DNA from: Pelosinus fermentans
Lineage (GTDB): Bacteria > Bacillota > Negativicutes > DSM-13327
Reading direction: 5' to 3'
Assembly: GCA_002434245.1 (NCBI GenBank)
Contig: DJJR01000003.1
Coordinates: 1 to 38,120 of the forward strand
DNA length: 38,120 nucleotides
Shown: positions 34,066 to 38,120 of the stretch, piece after piece
Position numbering within the stretch: the stretch's first letter is position 1
Layout of the letters: the number at the start of each line of letters is the position of its first letter
The notes under the pieces: model-generated
Database searches by the model: none
Seen by the model: only the letters and a program-made list of their open reading frames with translations
What the model was told of the DNA's origin: nothing
Made by a program: the position numbers and the translations under genes

Positions 34066-35430
34066 ATGAAAAAATTTCTAGCAATTATTTTAATTATCTC
34101 CTGTAGTATGACGGGTATCGCTTTGGCCTCTCCTGCGAATACGTTTGCCGATGTTCCGGTAAACAACTGGGCCTATGGGGCGGTAAGCAAGTTGATTAAG
34201 GATGGCATCGTTAGTGGCTATGATGAGGGGCGGTTCAAGGGTGACAAAACTCTGACTCGTTACGAAATGGCTGTTATCATAGCAAATGCAATTACAAAAG
34301 AAGAGAAAGCTGATACTGATCAAAAAGCTGTAATTGAAAAATTAGCCGCCGAGTATTCCAATGAACTTAATTATCTTGGTGTTCGCGTTACAAATAAAGA
34401 ATCAAAAGCGAGTAACATAAAAATTGATGGCTATTTACGACTTCGTTATGAAGGTACTCCAGAGGGGTCAAATCTAAATAATACAGCTACAAATAAAAGT
34501 AGTGAATCTGCTTTTAAAACTCGTGCTCGTATAAATTTAGCTGCTCCTCTTGATACGGATTGGATGTTTAAGGGGCGCATTGAGTTTAATGCTTCAGATA
34601 CTAAGACATATGATGCAGGTAGTACTAATTTTGCGCAAGCTTATATCCAAGGAAAGGGATTGGGTCTGGATCTGATTCAACTTGGCCGTGTTCCTATATA
34701 CCTTGGTGCTGATGGTCTGGTTGCCAATATAAAAGGTGATAATACAAAAGGAGCTCCTGAGGCGATTGTTCTCGGCAAGAACTTTAAAGATGTAAAGTTC
34801 TTTACTGGGGTAGGCAAAGCGTGGGCGAAGAATGCGGCTATGACTAAAGCCTATACAGGAAAAGATACTACACAGACTGACAATATTTTCTTTGCGCAAG
34901 TGACGGTACCGTTCTATAATAATAAATTGACGGTAACTGCAGATTATCTTGAGGACAATACTTTTGATGTGATCAAAACCAGCTCAATTGGCGTAAAATA
35001 TACGGGTATCGAAAACATTAATATTAATGGTGAATATGGCAAGAACAAAGCGGGAAATCTTTTTGCAGTTGCACCAGGTACAAGCAGCGCGAAAGCTTAT
35101 GTAGCAAATATTAAATTCCGTGGTGCAGATAAAATGAAAGTTGGTACCTGGGGTACTTGGGTTGGTTATCGCAAATTTGAATCTGGCTTCGATCCATTTT
35201 CCTGGACGGATGTTGATTTAACATCACAAATAGCTCAGGCCGAAATGAGCAATAGCACTACTTCTGGCTATGGCATTAAGGGAGCTGAATTTGGTGTAGA
35301 ATATACACCATTCAAAAATAGCATTGTGACCCTTGTGTATAAGGATTTTAGTACCAATTCAAAGGTTACGGACACAGGTTATCATGCTGATAAAAAAGGG
35401 ATAGTTGCCCAAATAGAATCTTGGTTCTAG
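34066..35430 (+). CDS. SLH-domain outer-membrane porin
   Basis: A 454-residue protein. The signal peptide covers residues 1-22 (ALA site). One SLH domain runs over about 25-80 (FADVPVNNWAYGAVSKL to LTRYEMAVIIANAI), followed by a short helical linker. From about residue 115 there are many amphipathic strands (IDGYLRLRYEG, FKTRARINLAA, WMFKGRIEFNA) with a terminal Trp-Phe, as in OmpM-type porins of Negativicutes. The SLH domain binds pyruvylated or polyaminated peptidoglycan, tethering the outer membrane. Its sigma-54 promoter suggests it is made on demand for uptake of the island's substrate. GGAGG precedes the ATG. Confidence 0.88.
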   Translation: MKKFLAIILIISCSMTGIALASPANTFADVPVNNWAYGAVSKLIKDGIVSGYDEGRFKGDKTLTRYEMAVIIANAITKEEKADTDQKAVIEKLAAEYSNELNYLGVRVTNKESKASNIKIDGYLRLRYEGTPEGSNLNNTATNKSSESAFKTRARINLAAPLDTDWMFKGRIEFNASDTKTYDAGSTNFAQAYIQGKGLGLDLIQLGRVPIYLGADGLVANIKGDNTKGAPEAIVLGKNFKDVKFFTGVGKAWAKNAAMTKAYTGKDTTQTDNIFFAQVTVPFYNNKLTVTADYLEDNTFDVIKTSSIGVKYTGIENININGEYGKNKAGNLFAVAPGTSSAKAYVANIKFRGADKMKVGTWGTWVGYRKFESGFDPFSWTDVDLTSQIAQAEMSNSTTSGYGIKGAEFGVEYTPFKNSIVTLVYKDFSTNSKVTDTGYHADKKGIVAQIESWF

Positions 35431-35519
35431 TTCGACATACCTTAAATCAAAGAAATAATTAACGTCTGGTATTGGTAGGAAGTTTACTTCTTCCCTGCCC
35501 TTGGTAGTATTTTATACTG

Positions 35520-35552
35520 GTGTCTCTGCCAAAATTGATTTGGCAGAGACAC
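35520..35552 (+). terminator. Strong stem-loop after porin gene
   Basis: A 14-bp perfect stem GTGTCTCTGCCAAA/TTTGGCAGAGACAC with a five-base loop lies 90 bp after the porin stop. The T tract is poor (TTCATTGT), so it may stabilise the mRNA 3' end as much as terminate. Confidence 0.6.
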
Positions 35553-35630
35553 TTCATTGTATATTTATTCAGTTTAATCAATCATACTTATGATTCCCAA
35601 AAACAGGGACGAGGATATTGTTTTTTAAAG

Positions 35631-35665
35631 AATAAGGATAGAATTTTCTTATCCTTATTTTTTTA
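35631..35665 (+). terminator. Rho-independent terminator
   Basis: Stem AATAAGGATA/TATCCTTATT with a nine-base loop, followed by a T run. It is probably the definitive end of the porin transcript. Confidence 0.75.
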
Positions 35666-35907
35666 TGTAGCAAAAGAAGTTAATAAACTGTATTTTTGTA
35701 ATTTTCATAATTTTATATTTATTAACAAAATAGAAATGGTTTAATGGACAAATGCCAGATACGTGTGTAAATCCTGAGGTATTAAAGAAATAAAATTATG
35801 CTGATCACTTAAATGATTTTATGGTTGGCTGCTAGCTTATTAACAGTCTTTATGGGCTAAAAGGATTTACAAAGTTGTGGATCACCTCAATCATTTAACC
35901 TGCTTAT

Positions 35908-35940
35908 AAAGCCACGAGTTTCGTGGCTTTATATTTTTTT
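35908..35940 (+). terminator. Rho-independent terminator with no obvious upstream gene
   Basis: Stem AAAGCCACGA/TCGTGGCTTT with a three-base loop, then ATATTTTTTT. The T run is on the plus strand only, so it does not serve azlD, which ends from the other side at 36001. Confidence 0.7.
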
Positions 35941-36000
35941 CATATCATCCTTCCAATTCCATTTTGGAAGGGGCTTTACTGCCGAAGCTGGTGAAGCAAT

Positions 36001-36318
36001 TTAACTCATACAATAACGAGCTGCCCATCCAAGGATTGCTCCAATCATAACAGAGGGAAGAAACATTTTTAATACCTTAATTGTTATTGCTGTGGAAAGA
36101 CACCCGATAAGAACCGGAAATGAAATAGCTAGTTGACCATCCATTGGTATTACGATTTGTTTAATAATAAGTGCTGAAATAATTCCAATAGGAACATAAT
36201 TAAAATATAATCGTAAGGTGGCATTCATCTCTCGCCCTGCCATGATTTCGATCCCTATGATGCGTGATATATAGGTAGAAGCTGCTAGCAATCCGATAAG
36301 AATCCAGTAATTAAGCAT
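36001..36318 (-). CDS. azlD: AzlD-type small subunit of branched-chain amino acid permease
   Basis: A 105-residue protein with four hydrophobic segments, the normal size of AzlD. TYISRIIG and the LRLYFNYVPIGIISALI stretch are family features. It acts with AzlC in membrane export of branched-chain amino acids. Its start overlaps the azlC stop by 8 bp, with AAGGAGGT inside the azlC end, indicating translational coupling. Confidence 0.88.
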   Translation of the reverse strand: MLNYWILIGLLAASTYISRIIGIEIMAGREMNATLRLYFNYVPIGIISALIIKQIVIPMDGQLAISFPVLIGCLSTAITIKVLKMFLPSVMIGAILGWAARYCMS

Positions 36319-37000
36319 TTTGAGACCTCCTTTTTAAATAAAGACCCGCAAGTGGTGACAAAATACCGGTAATGATAATTGTAAATTCATTACCCGGCAT
36401 TAAATATTCAAGCCCGGATGCTATTACTACTGCAGTGAGCGCTGTTGCAATTACTGGTTTTCCTTTAAGACTGGGGATAATAAGAGCGATAAAAGTAATC
36501 GGAAATGCTAAGTCTAATCCCCATTTTTGAGGATCAATTTGGTTTCCAATTAAAGCCCCCATGAGGGAAGAGAGGGCCCAAGCTGCATAAAAAGTTCCAG
36601 TAATTGTTCCAAAATAAAGAGGGTCCGGTCCATATTTTGCAAACCTTGAAACTCCTAAAACAAAAGGTTCATCTGAAACACCAAAAGCTAACAGCCACTT
36701 CCAATTTTTAGCAGGTGCAAGACCTTCGGCTAGGGCAGCTCCGTATAACAAATTGCGCAAGTTCAACAAAATGGAGGTAAAAAGCACACTGGCTAGACTT
36801 GCTCCTGTCGTTAACATTGCAACGGCTACCATTTGTACGGAGCCGGAAAACACTAACAAGGACATTGCTACGGTGCCCGCCAAACTAAAATTAGCTTGAG
36901 CTGCCAGTACACCATAAGATAAACCATATGCTGCAATGGCGATTGCTAATGGTAAAGCTTCGGTAAAACCAGTTCTTATGATTACTTTTTTTTCGTCCAT
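36311..37000 (-). CDS. azlC: AzlC-family branched-chain amino acid permease
   Basis: A 229-residue membrane protein with about seven hydrophobic segments. ALPLAIAIAAYGLSYGVLAAQ, LLVFSGSVQMVAVAML and LNLRNLLYGAALAE (the N-x-R-x-x-x-Y motif), then FGVSDEPF, match the AzlC/YgaZ family. ATG 37000 (MDEKKV) has AAGGAG 11 bases upstream; an upstream in-frame ATG at 37027 has none. It is divergent from the XRE-cupin regulator, which probably controls it. Branched-chain export could balance intermediates of the 2-oxoacid enzymes upstream, but that is only a suggestion. Confidence 0.9.
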   Translation of the reverse strand: MDEKKVIIRTGFTEALPLAIAIAAYGLSYGVLAAQANFSLAGTVAMSLLVFSGSVQMVAVAMLTTGASLASVLFTSILLNLRNLLYGAALAEGLAPAKNWKWLLAFGVSDEPFVLGVSRFAKYGPDPLYFGTITGTFYAAWALSSLMGALIGNQIDPQKWGLDLAFPITFIALIIPSLKGKPVIATALTAVVIASGLEYLMPGNEFTIIITGILSPLAGLYLKRRSQNA

Positions 37001-37257
37001 ATTAACAACAGCTCCTTGTCTTATCATGCATTATATTAACTGCTCGAATAAAATTAATTCATACGTGATGAGATATCTCTAATGAAAAGTGAAAAAAGCA
37101 ATGGTGTAAAATAGACACTAAAAATGGTATAATTAAATTTACATATAGATCATTATAATATAATAAACATTGAATTGGTATATTAAATTTTACTTTTTTC
37201 TTATTATAATATAAAAAAGACTTAGAAAAATCTAGTCTTTGATTGAGGGAGGAAAAA

Positions 37258-37830
37258 ATGGACATCGAAAAGCCTTGGGGTGAAGGGGACGTAGGGAAGT
37301 ATATTGGCATTAATCTGCGGCAGTTCCGAGTGAATAAAGGAATTAGTATAGATGTCTTGGCTAAACAAATTGGGGTTAGTAAATTAACAGTACTTAATAT
37401 CGAACGTGGAGAAGCCAATCCTACGTTGTCTGTAATCTGGAAAATCGCAAATGGCTTAAAAATTCCAATAACCGCTCTATTGTCTATCGAATCGGATGTC
37501 TCCATCAGTCGGAAGAAAGATGGAATGAAGCTGATTAGTTCAAATGATGTATTTGTCGCTGAACCGTTGTTTCGTTCCCATGGTTTGATTGAGCTTTATA
37601 GGGGATACTTACAGCCTCGAGGGGAGTATCTGTCAGAGGCACACCAACTGGGAGTGATGGAATTTGTTACCGTCATGTCCGGTCAATTGACGGTGGAAGT
37701 AGACGGAGAGGCTCATCATTTGGATGATTACGATTCCATTCGTTTCAAAGGGGATCGTCCACATAAATATGCCAACCCCTCTTCCTCTTTAACCATGCTG
37801 CATTTTGTAATTTCTTATAATAATCTTTGA
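37258..37830 (+). CDS. XRE-family regulator with C-terminal cupin domain
   Basis: A 190-residue protein. The helix-turn-helix lies at about residues 12-66 (LRQFRVNKGISIDVLAKQIGVSKLTV split across the first two helices, then IERGEANPTLSVIWKIANGL). The RmlC-like cupin covers about 110-190 (MEFVTVMSGQLTVEVDGEAHHL, DSIRFKGDRPHKYAN), a small-ligand sensor. ATG 37258 follows GAGGGAGG by five to six bases. Regulators of this type commonly sit opposite azlCD and control amino-acid export; the shared AT-rich gap of about 257 bp holds both promoters. Confidence 0.88.
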   Translation: MDIEKPWGEGDVGKYIGINLRQFRVNKGISIDVLAKQIGVSKLTVLNIERGEANPTLSVIWKIANGLKIPITALLSIESDVSISRKKDGMKLISSNDVFVAEPLFRSHGLIELYRGYLQPRGEYLSEAHQLGVMEFVTVMSGQLTVEVDGEAHHLDDYDSIRFKGDRPHKYANPSSSLTMLHFVISYNNL

Positions 37831-38120
37831 AGGTCTGTTTCCCAGAATATCAGCATGGCTAAAGCAACCCGCCATTTATAGTACAATTTCTTATAAGTAC
37901 TCTTAAGAATTCTAAGTGCACGTGTGAATTTGTAAGTATTTGATGTTCTTGATGGCTAGGTCGCTCATGTGACGCTGATCTTGTAATAGTTGTGGATCTT
38001 AATAAATGGCATATATATTACATATTTGGTAAAGCTATTCACAAAAATGGGGTGTTACTAACAGCTTTATCCACACGAAAACATTGTCTTGCCTCAATTT
38101 AAAATGTACCCTATTAAAGT
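37831..38120. other. Right-hand end of window, no gene seen
   Basis: AT-rich sequence with no frame carrying a ribosome-binding site. A TGGCAT-like element at 38007-38012 lacks the -12 GC at the required spacing. A gene may start beyond the window. Confidence 0.4.

Larger units (their letters stand above)
35431..36000. other. 570-bp intergenic region holding three hairpins, no gene recognised
   Basis: Three separate plus-strand stem-loops occur (35520-35552, 35631-35665, 35908-35940). The AT-rich 240 bp between the second and third contains no frame with a ribosome-binding site. The third hairpin has no upstream gene to terminate, so a small RNA or lost gene is possible. Confidence 0.5.

Noticed and set aside
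35822..35838. GG-N10-GC spacing resembling a sigma-54 promoter
   Set aside because: The flanks (TGGTTGG and TAGCTT) miss the TGGCA and TTGC contexts, and no gene on the plus strand follows.
38006..38022. TGGCATATATATTACA as a sigma-54 promoter near the right edge
   Set aside because: The -12 GC is replaced by AC, and no downstream gene is visible in the window.

Overview
The window looks like a chromosomal piece from an anaerobic Firmicute with an outer membrane, most likely Negativicutes (Sporomusaceae-like: Pelosinus or Sporomusa relatives). The main pointer is the gene at 34066, which encodes a signal peptide, one SLH domain and a beta-barrel-like body ending in a C-terminal Phe, the layout of porins in diderm Firmicutes. 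Ferredoxin-linked 2-oxoacid oxidation, an LDH/glycolate-oxidase-like FAD/Fe-S pair and heavy use of sigma-54 promoters fit a fermentative anaerobe. No tRNA, rRNA or CRISPR array was seen.

Layout. 1-1.1 kb: a response regulator cut off after its receiver domain, divergent from a secreted PepSY protein. 1.3-5.2 kb: a LysR regulator and an FAD oxidase/Fe-S protein pair. 5.2-6.6 kb: a DMT-family permease. 6.6-10.1 kb: a two-gene heterodimeric ABC exporter on the minus strand. 10.2-11.2 kb: a scar containing an IS1182-like transposase fragment, a sigma-54 promoter with an upstream palindrome, and a relic of the 3' end of an HMG-CoA-lyase-type gene. 11.2-15.6 kb: an MFS transporter, an unrecognised membrane protein, a porin-like relic and a chemoreceptor. 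15.7-22.6 kb: a PrpR-type sigma-54 activator (EBP1) divergent from a leuC-leuD-leuB-aconitase-like operon. 22.8-26.0 kb: a zinc-dependent phospholipase C-like protein and a second PrpR-type activator (EBP2). 26.3-33.7 kb: a MatC-type carboxylate carrier; a class III CoA-transferase; an HMG-CoA-lyase-family enzyme; an ATPase; and a four-subunit 2-oxoacid:ferredoxin oxidoreductase. 34.0-35.4 kb: the SLH porin. 36.0-37.8 kb: azlDC, divergent from an XRE-cupin regulator.

The central observation is that 11-34 kb behaves as one sigma-54-controlled catabolic island. I find seven GG-N10-GC promoters, six on the plus strand and one on the minus strand driving EBP1. Four of them (MFS, PLC/EBP2, MatC carrier, CoA-transferase operon) carry a related palindrome with a GGAAT-N4-ATTC core. 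Its centre lies 93.5, 83.5, 94.5 and 95.5 bp upstream of the -24 GG, so all four are close to the same helical face. This looks like the enhancer of one activator, most simply EBP2, whose own operon carries a copy. EBP1 and the leu-like/aconitase operon use a divergent pair of sigma-54 promoters with no such palindrome.

Inferred function: an imported carboxylate enters through the SLH porin and the MatC and/or MFS carriers. It is processed by hydro-lyases and a decarboxylating dehydrogenase, and/or activated by the CoA-transferase and cleaved by the lyase. Resulting 2-oxoacids are oxidised to acyl-CoA with reduced ferredoxin. A C5-C6 branched or hydroxylated di- or tricarboxylate is plausible (citramalate/citraconate-type, 3-hydroxy-3-methylglutarate, or citrate/isocitrate). 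The sequence does not decide between them.
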